A stretch of 64,000 nucleotides of DNA, taken from the NCBI RefSeq assembly GCF_946479765.1, contig NZ_CAMLHO010000003.1, positions 1 through 64,000 on the forward strand, in the 5' to 3' direction. A model generated the notes under the pieces. That model searched no databases. It was not told the DNA's origin and saw only the letters and a program-made list of their open reading frames with translations. The position numbers and the translations under genes were made by a program. Source of the stretch: an uncultured Aliivibrio sp. (GTDB taxonomy: Bacteria > Pseudomonadota > Gammaproteobacteria > Enterobacterales > Vibrionaceae). Positions 1 through 7,614 of the stretch are shown here, one piece after another. Positions within the stretch are counted from its first letter, which is position 1; every line of letters starts with the position of its first letter.

Positions 1-53
1 ATACCGGCCTGTCACGCCGGGGGTCGCGGGTTCGAGTCCCGTCCACTCCGCCA
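1..53 (+). tRNA. tRNA-Asp (GUC), 3' part, cut by window start
   Basis: The first 53 bases are the 3' part of a tRNA. The anticodon GTC is at 11-13 with its loop and stem, followed by the GTTCGA T-loop at about 30-35, the acceptor strand, and an encoded CCA at 51-53. The 5' half lies outside the window. A tRNA-Asp followed by tRNA-Trp is the usual tail of some gammaproteobacterial rRNA operons (for example rrnC of E. coli), so an rRNA operon probably lies just upstream; that part is inference. Confidence 0.93.
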
Positions 54-91
54 CTTATTTATAGACATAGTTAAGTCTTTAAAAGAACTAC

Positions 92-168
92 AGGGGTGTA
101 GCTCCAACTGGCAGAGCAGCGGATTCCAAATCCGCGTGTTGGGAGTTCGAATCTCTCCACCCCTGCCA
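92..168 (+). tRNA. tRNA-Trp (CCA)
   Basis: A complete tRNA with anticodon CCA at 126-128, a five-base-pair anticodon stem, GTTCGA T-loop, matching acceptor arms (AGGGGTG with CACCCCT) and an encoded CCA end. It lies 38 bases after the tRNA-Asp and is followed by an intrinsic terminator, so it is probably the last functional gene of the transcript. The D-arm is one base longer than in E. coli tRNA-Trp. Confidence 0.96.
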
Positions 169-173
169 TATTT

Positions 174-207
174 AAAAAGGCCCATACCGAAAGGTATGGG
201 CCTTTTT
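174..207 (+). terminator. terminator after tRNA-Trp
   Basis: Perfect inverted repeat GGCCCATACC, GAAA tetraloop, GGTATGGGCC, flanked by A5 and T5. It begins six bases after the tRNA CCA end and is a textbook intrinsic terminator for the rRNA/tRNA transcript. Confidence 0.93.
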
Positions 208-231
208 GCTATTTGCAGTTTGGAAAAGATC

Positions 232-292
232 AGCGGATTCCCCCACCATAAGAACGCGCGTGTTGGGAGTTCGAATCTCTCCACCCTTGCCA
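232..292 (+). pseudogene. degenerate partial copy of tRNA-Trp
   Basis: Bases 232-240 repeat the start of the tRNA-Trp anticodon arm (AGCGGATTC), and about 257-292 repeat its 3' half through to the CCA end with one C-to-T change. Between them, unrelated bases replace the anticodon, and no D-arm or 5' acceptor strand is recognisable. The downstream sequence also repeats the tRNA-Trp terminator. The copy cannot fold as a tRNA and looks like the remnant of a tandem duplication about 124 bases long. Confidence 0.8.
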
Positions 293-297
293 TATTA

Positions 298-332
298 AAG
301 AAGGCTCATATCGAAAGGTATGGGCCTTTTTA
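298..332 (+). terminator. duplicated, imperfect copy of the tRNA terminator
   Basis: AGGCTCATATC, GAAA, GGTATGGGCCT, then T-rich sequence. It is clearly the same element as the terminator at 174-207, but changes in the left arm leave G-T or mismatched pairs. It could act as a backup terminator. Confidence 0.7.
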
Positions 333-389
333 CTATCTGTAATTTGAGAAAAGAGCCGCAGCTTCCCTAATATAAAATTATATTTATAG

Positions 390-863
390 TTACCAACAGT
401 GACTCTCATTTCCAGAGCCAATTCCTGCCGCATTAAGTGTTAATGTCCCACAAGCGTCTCTATTCTGTCCCAAGTCATTCTGCGGAGTCGCTGAGAGGAT
501 ATAAATATCCATGCCTGATCCCGTTAGTTCATAAGATAAATGATACCTTTTATTATCAATGCTACAAACGGTATCGATTAAGCAAAAACCATCCTTTTTA
601 TTAATTATTATCTCTAGCAAGGCCTTATACCTATCTTTTGCCGCAAATTCCGTTCTTGTTGAATACAAACTCTCAATATGAAGCTGAGTCTTCGTTAATG
701 TTGTAATTGCTTCAGCGCGATGACTTTTTAATACATGATAAGTGTAGCTTGGGTAAGCAACCGTCGCTAAGATAGAAATAATAGCCGTAACGATAAGTAG
801 TTCGACTAATGTCACACCATAATGAAACTTGAATGTGTTTTGAGTACTAAAAATTCGAATCAT
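390..863 (-). CDS. pilE: type IV minor pilin PilE-like
   Basis: 157 residues. A 16-residue leader ends in Gly16 and is followed by VTLVELL, the type III prepilin signal cleaved and N-methylated by PilD, with the conserved Glu at mature position 5 and a hydrophobic helix to about residue 40. The C-terminal half has four cysteines, and the CGTLTLN motif with a terminal CW is typical of PilE-like minor pilins. It is transcribed away from fimT-pilW-pilX-pilV, the arrangement of the Vibrio minor-pilin cluster. The product should prime or sit near the tip of a type IV pilus. The leader is rather long, but no other start fits. The family is sure; the exact symbol is by context. Confidence 0.85.
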   Translation of the reverse strand: MIRIFSTQNTFKFHYGVTLVELLIVTAIISILATVAYPSYTYHVLKSHRAEAITTLTKTQLHIESLYSTRTEFAAKDRYKALLEIIINKKDGFCLIDTVCSIDNKRYHLSYELTGSGMDIYILSATPQNDLGQNRDACGTLTLNAAGIGSGNESHCW

Positions 864-964
864 TTCTATAACTTATTGAAAGGTAATATCACTAGTTTTA
901 ATCAGTGCTACTCTTCCAGCAAGATGAAAATTCCAAATCGGAATATTGCAAAGGAAATTGAGAA

Positions 965-1465
965 ATGCCTCGCGGATTTACCCTACTTGAACTCGTTATC
1001 ACTATAATTATTATTGCCATTTTATTGATGACGGCCGTGCCGAATTTTTCTCGTCTTTTAGAACAACAAAATATCAAACGCTTTGCTGGCGATCTTGAAG
1101 GTTTTTTAATTCAAGCTAAGTCAGAATCGGTATTGCAAAATAAATCCCTCAAGATTATTTATATAAAAGAGTCTGACCATTGGATACTCTCTCTAAACCC
1201 TGAAGGGAATTCACCAAAAACAATATCTGAAGCTAAATCATCGTCAATCACTTACTTACATTCCACCAATTATCCTCATCTATTTCTCTTTTCTAAAGTG
1301 CCATCTCTTACCTTTAATCCCGTTAGAGCAACACCTCATATGCCAGCGAGTTTCTTTTTTTATAAGGATCAAAATAAAAAATTAAAGCTATCAATTCATC
1401 ATATGACAGGACGGATCAGGCTATGTGCTCAAGGAGATAACCACTATGGCTATGAGGTATGCTAA
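965..1465 (+). CDS. fimT: minor pilin FimT/GspH-like
   Basis: 166 residues. The leader is only MPRG, then FTLLELVI, a canonical prepilin cleavage site with Glu at mature position 5 and a long hydrophobic stretch. The globular part has the FimT/GspH layout, ending in a Cys-containing tail (RLCAQ and a final VC). It is the first gene of a tightly packed rightward unit: pilW starts inside its last 20 bases. Together with PilV, PilW, PilX and PilE it is expected to form the priming complex of a type IV pilus at the inner membrane; FimT of some bacteria also binds DNA during uptake. The DNA role is family knowledge, not visible here. Confidence 0.85.
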   Translation: MPRGFTLLELVITIIIIAILLMTAVPNFSRLLEQQNIKRFAGDLEGFLIQAKSESVLQNKSLKIIYIKESDHWILSLNPEGNSPKTISEAKSSSITYLHSTNYPHLFLFSKVPSLTFNPVRATPHMPASFFFYKDQNKKLKLSIHHMTGRIRLCAQGDNHYGYEVC

Positions 1466-2042
1466 TAAAAGACAGAATGGTTCTTCTTTGGTTGAACTAC
1501 TTGTTGCTTCGACTATTGGACTTATCGCTTTAATGTTGATTGGAAGTATTTATGTTAAAGGTCAGCGTTTGTACGCAGATAGAAGTCAGAATTTATTATT
1601 AATTCAAGAGCTTAATGATGCTTTACGCTTTATTAAGGAGGAGAGTCATCGAGCTGGATATAATGGGGATAGTCATTATTCTGCGATGCTCTCTGGTGCG
1701 AGCAATGTCATACACGTGTCTGGTTCGCAAATGAGTTATGTCTATAAAACGAGAGAGTCACCTCAAAAGTGGCGTGGAGTTAGTATTAAATCTGCATCAG
1801 ATTCATTAAAAATATGTACAAAATCAAACCTTGAATATATTCCTAGTATTAATTTTTGTACTCGTTTTTACTCATTATTGGACACAAATATTATAAGCGT
1901 TACCGATTTTACTCTTGAACAAAAGTTTCTTGGCAGCTCAATAAGTTCAGCTCATTTATCCATATCAACTACGGCAAAGCTCAAGCATACCGCTCATCAA
2001 TATTCTTCAGAAATAAAGATTATGCAAAGGAACTGGAGATGA
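1446..2042 (+). CDS. pilW: minor pilin PilW-like
   Basis: 198 residues from this start. ATG at 1446 follows AAGGAG at 1431-1436 with good spacing, so it is preferred over an in-frame ATG at 1425. The leader ends NKRQNG, then SSLVELLVAS with Glu at mature position 5, followed by a hydrophobic helix. The rest matches the PilW layout: an ALRFIKEESHRAGYNG-type helix after the membrane segment, then a variable beta-rich region with paired cysteines. It overlaps fimT by 20 bases and the next gene by four (ATGA), so translation is probably coupled. Expected role: minor pilin of the pilus tip complex. Confidence 0.83.
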   Translation: MAMRYANKRQNGSSLVELLVASTIGLIALMLIGSIYVKGQRLYADRSQNLLLIQELNDALRFIKEESHRAGYNGDSHYSAMLSGASNVIHVSGSQMSYVYKTRESPQKWRGVSIKSASDSLKICTKSNLEYIPSINFCTRFYSLLDTNIISVTDFTLEQKFLGSSISSAHLSISTTAKLKHTAHQYSSEIKIMQRNWR

Positions 2043-3259
2043 TTAAAAATCAGCAAGGAGCAATTACTTTACTTGTATCGAGTGCTATTTTAATGGCATC
2101 TCTGATTATCTCTTTAGGTAGTTATAAGCATATTTTTTATCAAATAAAACGTGCTCAAAATGAAATGGAAGCAAGAAAGGGCTATTGGGCTGCAGAAGGT
2201 GGTGTTGAGTGTGTATATGCCAAAGTAACGGTTTTAGGGGAGATCCCTAGTGGAGATATTGATGAGTGCCAATCTTTATTCTTAACATCATTAACTATCG
2301 TTAAAAATACGAATTATCAAATCGAAGCAGTGAAAACTGCACAGATCGTTAAAAAGACATTTATTATGGGCGGTATAGGAGGAGATGGTGTTATTAAATC
2401 ATCATCAAATTTGTATTTTTATAGCAGCATTTCAATAGATGTCCCAGATCCTGTTCGTTTAGGAAGTAACGGATGGGAGTGCGTTGCGGTTAGATATAAA
2501 AGTTTAATTGATGCTTATGGTAGCGTTGTTAATCAAGAGCAAGATTGTAGCTCTACTCATAGAACAAATACCTCAATGGGGAGTTTAGGGTTTAAGTCTG
2601 ATTTTAAGAAAGATATAGCAATATCGCCATTTAAAGATGTTTTTGGTGTCGAGCCAAGTGATCATAATTTAATCCGAGATAATGGGAAGTTTGATGTGCT
2701 CCATGGTTCAGGAAGTAGTAATGAAAAGCGTTTAGTTGATTGTGGAACTAGAATAAAAAATAGCCTTAATTTAGATAATAAATATATATGGGTTGAAGGA
2801 AGTTGTGAAATATCATCTGATGAATATCAAGGGCTTGCTGAGGCAATGAATAATCTGGCAGGTGGCGCTTTTATTATTGTTCACGATGGATCTCTATCCA
2901 TTATGGGAGCCCCGATTGATGTTGTAGCAAAAGAAATGAAAGGTATTATTTTTCACTTTAATCATGAATATATTGTATCTAGTGATGGTTCAAATTGGAG
3001 TGGAACGGATGCTTACAATGAATTGTATCCACATAATGGTGTCGCTAATCCTCTTTTCCCAAGTTATTTTTTATCTACGGCTTCCTTCTATCAGCATGGT
3101 GCATTTACATTAAAAGGAGGACAATTTTTTGATACTCAGGATCAATCCTCTATTTTTTATACCAGTGCAAGCTTTAAGTATAACGAAGATATTATACAGA
3201 ATTTAATTTCAGGGTTAGTTCAACCTCGTTGGAAAGCGGGGTCATGGCATGATTTCTAA
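2039..3259 (+). CDS. pilX: large PilX-like minor pilin
   Basis: 406 residues, long for PilX, which is usually under about 200. The N-terminus is QQGAITLLVSS followed by a hydrophobic helix. It keeps the Gly-Ala processing site but lacks Glu at position 5, as in other PilX/GspK-type pilins placed at the tip. The segment with AAEGGVECVY at about residues 51-60 is a PilX hallmark. The remaining 300 residues are an extra extracellular domain rich in Gly, Ser, Asn and aromatic residues, with a few cysteines; I do not recognise it. It overlaps pilW by four bases and pilV by 11. A tip adhesin or surface-sensing role is possible but is inference. Confidence 0.75.
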   Translation: MIKNQQGAITLLVSSAILMASLIISLGSYKHIFYQIKRAQNEMEARKGYWAAEGGVECVYAKVTVLGEIPSGDIDECQSLFLTSLTIVKNTNYQIEAVKTAQIVKKTFIMGGIGGDGVIKSSSNLYFYSSISIDVPDPVRLGSNGWECVAVRYKSLIDAYGSVVNQEQDCSSTHRTNTSMGSLGFKSDFKKDIAISPFKDVFGVEPSDHNLIRDNGKFDVLHGSGSSNEKRLVDCGTRIKNSLNLDNKYIWVEGSCEISSDEYQGLAEAMNNLAGGAFIIVHDGSLSIMGAPIDVVAKEMKGIIFHFNHEYIVSSDGSNWSGTDAYNELYPHNGVANPLFPSYFLSTASFYQHGAFTLKGGQFFDTQDQSSIFYTSASFKYNEDIIQNLISGLVQPRWKAGSWHDF

Positions 3260-3674
3260 ACCGCAGGGATTTACATTATTAGAGGTGTTAATTTCTTTTG
3301 TCTTGCTAATTGTTGGCGTGATTGGGTTGATTAAACTTCAAATATTTATAGATAAAAAATCGGAATACGCTACAAATAGTATTCAAGCGTTATATGCCGC
3401 CGAGTCTAAATTGGAGTTTTTTAGGACTCGCTCTTCCGATGGGGCAGATGGAACCTTTGTATTTGATGAGATACAAAGCCAAGAAGTACCTGAGTTAATT
3501 AATAACTATCATGTGAGCTGGGTCGTTACAGATACTTTACCGATGATTATTTCTGGCGCGAGTGTTAGCACATTAAAAGAGATAAATATAAAAGCAGAAT
3601 GGAGTGATCGTTGGAATGAGACCCAAGAAGTGACTTTGCAAACCATGATATCTAGATTTAGTGAATTTGATTAA
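3249..3674 (+). CDS. pilV: minor pilin PilV-like
   Basis: 141 residues. Leader MISKPQG, then FTLLEVLISF, an excellent PilD site with Glu at mature position 5. The region KLQIFIDKKSEYATNSIQA after the helix matches the PilV/GspI layout (helix followed by AxxLAxxxLE-like sequence; here AAESKLEFFRTR). It is the last gene of the fimT-pilW-pilX-pilV unit and starts inside pilX. Its 3' end converges on the chromate transporter gene, with a hairpin in between. Role: minor pilin in type IV pilus assembly. Confidence 0.85.
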   Translation: MISKPQGFTLLEVLISFVLLIVGVIGLIKLQIFIDKKSEYATNSIQALYAAESKLEFFRTRSSDGADGTFVFDEIQSQEVPELINNYHVSWVVTDTLPMIISGASVSTLKEINIKAEWSDRWNETQEVTLQTMISRFSEFD

Positions 3675-3700
3675 GCTCAGAGATAGCACCGAGCTTAATC
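3669..3700. terminator. hairpin between convergent pilV and chrA
   Basis: Perfect 10-bp inverted repeat (GATTAAGCTC / GAGCTTAATC) with a 12-base loop, overlapping the pilV stop codon and lying just before the chrA stop on the other strand. There is no strong T-run on either side, so efficiency is uncertain, but the location between converging genes suits a bidirectional terminator. Confidence 0.55.
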
Positions 3701-3707
3701 GTAATCG

Positions 3708-4859
3708 TTAAGCGATAAAGGGTAGAGCTGCCCCTGCAACAATAAAGAAACTTACTAATCCAACAATTGGAAGTTTAAGTACTTTCAACAATGTAAAACC
3801 AACAATAACTAGTGACATATCTAAGCCAGAGCTAACTGCACTAGTAAATACAGGATCGTAAAGTGCGGCGATTAATAGACCAACCACTGATGCATTAATT
3901 CCCGTAATTGCTCCTGCTAATGCTGGTTTTTGAGCTAGAACCTGCCAATGACTAAATACTCCAAGTACTAATAAGAATCCCGGTAAGAAAATAGCAACGG
4001 TTGCTACTAAAGCACCAAGGATGGGTTGCTCACTCCATAGTTCATAGCCTAAGAATGTCGCAAAGGTAAACATTGGGCCGGGAACCGCTTGAGCTGCCGC
4101 GTAACCTGTTAAAAAGCTATCGGTGCTAATTTGGTCGCCAACAATATTTTGTAATAGTGGTAAGACGACATGGCCGCCACCAAACACTAAGCTACCTGCT
4201 TGAAAAAAATCAGAAAATAGAACAAGCAATGGAGAATAATTGACGATAGCAGGTAAAGCAAAGAAGCAAAGACCAAAGATAATTAGTGGGAACCAATTAA
4301 TTCCTTTAGATTCCTTTTTAGTTTCAGTCGTATTATTGGATTTAAGGTAAATTCGTCCGACAATCGCAGCAATTAATAAGGCTATTAACTGAGTACTTAT
4401 TGAAGGAAGTATTAATAATAAGCTCGCTGTCATAATACATAAAAGAACTGTGATTTTGTCCTTACAGAAACTTTTATACATCCCCATAATTGCATCAGCA
4501 ACAACAACAACAGCCAATAACTTCAAGCCATGGATAATGCCTTCAAAGGTATCGTTGCCAAAGAATGAATGGCTTATGTTTGCTAATAACACCATGATAA
4601 GAATAGAAGGTAATGTAAAGCCAATGGAAGCTAATAGAGCGCCAAAGAGTCCTTTTCTATGATATCCCAAAGCAAAACCCACCTGGCTTGAACCTGGGCC
4701 TGGCAGGAATTGGCTTAATGCGATCAGTTGCGCGTACTCTTCCTCACTTATCCAACCACGTTTTTGAACAAATTCATTTCTAAAATAGCCAATATGAGCG
4801 GCTGGCCCACCAAAGCTAACCCAACCTAAAAGAAAAAATCGTTTAAATATTTCAAACAT
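3708..4859 (-). CDS. chrA: chromate transporter, two-domain CHR family
   Basis: 383 residues from ATG at 4859. Upstream in-frame ATGs would add about 60 polar residues that overlap the divergent promoter region and do not match the family. Two related halves are visible: the N-terminal half with FFLLGWVSFGGPAAHIG and LPGPGSSQVGFALG, and the C-terminal half with FGGGHVVLPLL and AVPGPMFTFATFLG, each followed by several membrane helices. This is the bimodular (long-chain) chromate ion transporter family, which expels chromate or related oxyanions from the cytoplasm. A LysR gene lies divergently 109 bases away and probably regulates it. Substrate is by family only. Confidence 0.86.
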   Translation of the reverse strand: MFEIFKRFFLLGWVSFGGPAAHIGYFRNEFVQKRGWISEEEYAQLIALSQFLPGPGSSQVGFALGYHRKGLFGALLASIGFTLPSILIMVLLANISHSFFGNDTFEGIIHGLKLLAVVVVADAIMGMYKSFCKDKITVLLCIMTASLLLILPSISTQLIALLIAAIVGRIYLKSNNTTETKKESKGINWFPLIIFGLCFFALPAIVNYSPLLVLFSDFFQAGSLVFGGGHVVLPLLQNIVGDQISTDSFLTGYAAAQAVPGPMFTFATFLGYELWSEQPILGALVATVAIFLPGFLLVLGVFSHWQVLAQKPALAGAITGINASVVGLLIAALYDPVFTSAVSSGLDMSLVIVGFTLLKVLKLPIVGLVSFFIVAGAALPFIA

Positions 4860-4968
4860 AATGTACTCAGCTGTTGATGTGTCATCCAAATTTGGATATT
4901 CAGTTTTGATGGAAGTAAGATTACGAGTTACTATCAAATTATTCAAATCGATTAAATTACTATTAACT

Positions 4969-5901
4969 ATGAATGAAATTAATTGGAAGGCAGTAGACCT
5001 TAATCTATTGGTTGTGTTTAGCACATTAATGGAGACCAAGAGTGTTTCATTAGCGGCGAATAAATTATTTGTTGGGCAATCAGCGATGAGTCATAGCCTT
5101 GCTCGTTTACGTGAATTATTAAACGATCCTTTGTTTGAAAGACAAGGGCATAAAATGAGCCCAACCGCTAAAGCTAATCAGCTCTATCCAATGATTACTA
5201 AGGTATTACAAACAATTTCTGGCGATATTTTAAACGTAGATACGTTTGAAGCGAGTGAGTTTACTGGCACATTTAAGATAGGAATGACAGATTACGCAGA
5301 GCTTCTTTTTGCTGCTGATATTTTTGATGCCATTCATCAATTAGCACCAAATGCACAGTTATGTTTTACCACAGTAGATAAAGCCAATTATCAAGACAGA
5401 TTTGATTCAGAACCGCTTGATTTAATCATTGGTAGCATGAAGCCAGAACAAAAAGAATTTCAATATCAAACTCTGTATACAGAAAAGCACGTATGTATGT
5501 GGGATGGAAGTCGGCATGATTTTAAAATCCCCATTACGCTTGAAGAGTATATTTCGTTGCCTCATGCATTAGTGAGCCCTGATGGCGCATTAAAAACAGG
5601 CGTAGATAAAGAGTTAAAAGGATTAGGTGTTCACCGTTCAGTTAGTGTGGCTTCTAAGCATTTTTTAACCATCAGACATTTAATGAAAAAAAGAAATTTG
5701 ATCTGTATTGTTCCAGAGTTGATGGCTCAGCTCGATCTTTTTTCTGAAAAATTAATACATTCAGCACCACCAATTAATGTTGGTGAGTTTGATATTCAAT
5801 TGATTTGGCAGACGAGAAATAAAGAAAATAAACGCTATCAATGGCTCAAAGAGTTGCTCATTCAAACCATTGAGAAAAGCGTTATTGCTTATAGGCAATA
5901 A
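4969..5901 (+). CDS. LysR-family transcriptional regulator next to chrA
   Basis: 310 residues from ATG at 4969 (MNEINWKAVDLNLL), which aligns with the usual LysR start; an open frame continues upstream but without LysR-like sequence. Residues about 8-65 are the winged helix-turn-helix (LLVVFSTLMETKSVSLAANKL, then SAMSHSLARLREL and DPLFERQG), and the rest is a periplasmic-binding-protein-like effector domain. The DNL/DLNLL start and SHSLARLR recognition helix resemble the NodD/NahR-type subgroup. Divergence from chrA suggests control of that transporter; the effector is unknown. Confidence 0.85.
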   Translation: MNEINWKAVDLNLLVVFSTLMETKSVSLAANKLFVGQSAMSHSLARLRELLNDPLFERQGHKMSPTAKANQLYPMITKVLQTISGDILNVDTFEASEFTGTFKIGMTDYAELLFAADIFDAIHQLAPNAQLCFTTVDKANYQDRFDSEPLDLIIGSMKPEQKEFQYQTLYTEKHVCMWDGSRHDFKIPITLEEYISLPHALVSPDGALKTGVDKELKGLGVHRSVSVASKHFLTIRHLMKKRNLICIVPELMAQLDLFSEKLIHSAPPINVGEFDIQLIWQTRNKENKRYQWLKELLIQTIEKSVIAYRQ

Positions 5902-5904
5902 AAA

Positions 5905-5934
5905 ATGGCCAGTAACAATTCAGTTACTGGCCAT
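5905..5934 (-). terminator. terminator of dapD
   Basis: Perfect 12-bp inverted repeat ATGGCCAGTAAC / GTTACTGGCCAT with a 6-base loop. On the minus strand the stem is followed by T5 and then ATTG, so it terminates dapD. On the plus strand there is no T-run, but the hairpin starts three bases after the LysR stop and may also serve that gene. Confidence 0.85.
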
Positions 5935-5987
5935 GGAATCTTATTAATTTAGAAATGTTGGGTATAAATATATACTCAAATTAAAAA

Positions 5988-7019
5988 TTAGTTATTGCTG
6001 TGTAATTCGCTGTTCAGTTCAATCGCAGATTTGTTAGTTAAACATTCGATTTGACCAGTGATTGAATTACGACGGAACAGAAGATCTGTTTTGCCAGCAA
6101 GATCGCGAGCTTTCGCGACTTCAACTTCTTTACCTTGGTTATCTAGCATGCTTACTTTTGTGCCAGCAGTAACATATAGGCCAGATTCAATCGTACAACG
6201 ATCACCCATTGGGAAACCAAGACCAGCATTTGCACCAAGCAGACAGTTCTCACCAATAGAGATAACCATCTTACCGCCACCAGAAAGTGTACCCATAATA
6301 GAAGCGCCACCGCCGATATCTGAGCCATTACCCACAACAACACCAGCAGAAATACGACCTTCAACCATACTCACACCAGTAGTACCAGCGTTAAAGTTAA
6401 TGAAGCCTTCATGCATTACTGTTGTACCTTCACTTACGTGAGCGCCTAAACGAACACGTGAAGTATCAGCAATACGGATACCAGTAGGAACAACGTAATC
6501 AACCATTTTAGGGAATTTATCCACACAATCGACAGTCAGTGTTTCACCAGCTAGGCGAGCTTCGATTTGACGATCAGCAAGTTCAGGTAGATCGATAGGA
6601 CCTTGGTTCGTCCATGCAATGTTGTGAAGAAGACCAAAGATACCGTCTAATACCGTGCCGTGTGGCTTAACTAAACGGTTAGAGATAAGTTGAAGTTTTA
6701 AGAAACCTTCAGCAACAGACTGAGATTGCTCATCAGTAGCAAGAACTACTAGAACAAGAGGTTGCTTAGATTGAACCGCTTTCTCTGCGAATGCAGCATT
6801 AGCAACATCACCGCTTGCTGCAAATGCGTTAGCAAGTTCAGTGCAAATTTCAGAAGAAATTTCGATAGCTTGGTTGCCTTCAGAATAACCACTTGCTTGA
6901 GCAATAGCAGCAACTAAAGACTCCGAAGGGTTTAATACTGGGTGTGGGAAAAAAGCTTCAATGATTTTATTGTCGCGGTTTTTTGTCGCTGTACCAAAGG
7001 CAAGTACAAAATGAGCCAT
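5988..7019 (-). CDS. dapD: 2,3,4,5-tetrahydropyridine-2,6-dicarboxylate N-succinyltransferase
   Basis: 343 residues, the length of the long gammaproteobacterial DapD form. It transfers succinyl from succinyl-CoA to tetrahydrodipicolinate in the lysine/diaminopimelate pathway. The start is ATG at 7019 (MAHFVLAFG), preceded on the minus strand by GGAG about nine bases away; longer in-frame starts add only MEMENHY. The C-terminal half is the left-handed beta-helix made of hexapeptide repeats (VRLGAHVSEGTTVMHEGFIN, AGVVVGNGSDIGGGASIMG, IGENCLLGANAGLG). It appears to be a single-gene unit, with about 220 bases upstream and its own terminator. Confidence 0.95.
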   Translation of the reverse strand: MAHFVLAFGTATKNRDNKIIEAFFPHPVLNPSESLVAAIAQASGYSEGNQAIEISSEICTELANAFAASGDVANAAFAEKAVQSKQPLVLVVLATDEQSQSVAEGFLKLQLISNRLVKPHGTVLDGIFGLLHNIAWTNQGPIDLPELADRQIEARLAGETLTVDCVDKFPKMVDYVVPTGIRIADTSRVRLGAHVSEGTTVMHEGFINFNAGTTGVSMVEGRISAGVVVGNGSDIGGGASIMGTLSGGGKMVISIGENCLLGANAGLGFPMGDRCTIESGLYVTAGTKVSMLDNQGKEVEVAKARDLAGKTDLLFRRNSITGQIECLTNKSAIELNSELHSNN

Positions 7020-7183
7020 GTAATGATTCTCCATTTCCATATAAATATGAGTATTTAAAAATAAATCTTACTTCACATCATAAAGAGAGTTGCTGTGATA
7101 TAGAAGGGCGAAAGTAAGAAATCTTTACTAAGAATGAAGAAAAAGTGTAAGAAAAGAAAATAATCGGTCAAGAGTTAAAAAGT

Positions 7184-7215
7184 AAAATAGCAGCTCATTA
7201 GGCTGCTATTTTTAT
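7184..7215. terminator. terminator after yebG
   Basis: Inverted repeat AAAATAGCAGC / GCTGCTATTTT with a 7-base loop. On the minus strand it lies about 25 bases after the yebG stop and is followed by TTTTAC. T-rich sequence on the plus side means it could work both ways. Confidence 0.75.
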
Positions 7216-7238
7216 TTGAAAATATATTATTTTCTGAA

Positions 7239-7529
7239 TTAAGCAGCGTCAGACTCTTCGTCTTTTACTGCTTCAATCTTTGCTGTTTTAGGAGCAGGTT
7301 TACGTTTTGCACCTAAAGCAACTAAGATATCTTCTTTGTGCTTAGCTAGATAAAGAGATAACTCTTCTTGTTTCCCTTCATCTTCAATTAAATTACTTTT
7401 GTTTAGCAGAGTAAAAAGTTCATCTGCAACATCCAGCATTTTGTCATAAGCATCGGCTTCAGTTTTAGAGGTAAAAGTCATCTTCTCTTCTCCGTTGCGC
7501 TCAACTACATATTTGACGATAACAGCCAT
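7239..7529 (-). CDS. yebG: YebG family DNA-damage-inducible protein
   Basis: 96 residues from ATG at 7529 (MAVIVKYVVERNG), the conserved YebG start; an in-frame ATG 60 bases upstream lies beyond the LexA site and is rejected. The N-terminal 60 residues carry the family signature (KMTFTSKTEADAYDKMLD, then DELFTLL), and the tail is Lys/Ala/Pro-rich. YebG is a small SOS-regulon protein whose function is still poorly defined. A near-consensus LexA box lies 24 bases upstream of the start, which agrees with SOS control. Confidence 0.92.
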   Translation of the reverse strand: MAVIVKYVVERNGEEKMTFTSKTEADAYDKMLDVADELFTLLNKSNLIEDEGKQEELSLYLAKHKEDILVALGAKRKPAPKTAKIEAVKDEESDAA

Positions 7530-7552
7530 GGTCGTCTCTCCTATTAAATTAA

Positions 7553-7568
7553 CTGGTGTTTTATACAG
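7553..7568. promoter_or_regulatory. LexA (SOS) box upstream of yebG
   Basis: On the minus strand the site reads CTGTATAAAACACCAG. It fits the LexA consensus CTGT-N8-ACAG except for one base (CCAG). It lies 24 bases upstream of the yebG start, where it can cover the promoter. E. coli yebG is also LexA-controlled. Confidence 0.8.
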
Positions 7569-7614
7569 TAACTGAGTTTTTTTGTCCACTTAGAGCAAAT
7601 AAAATTGGAGCTAG

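Noticed and set aside
4860-5039. N-terminal extension of the chromate transporter from an upstream ATG at 5039
   Set aside because: The added 60 residues are polar, not family-like, and overlap the start of the divergent LysR gene.
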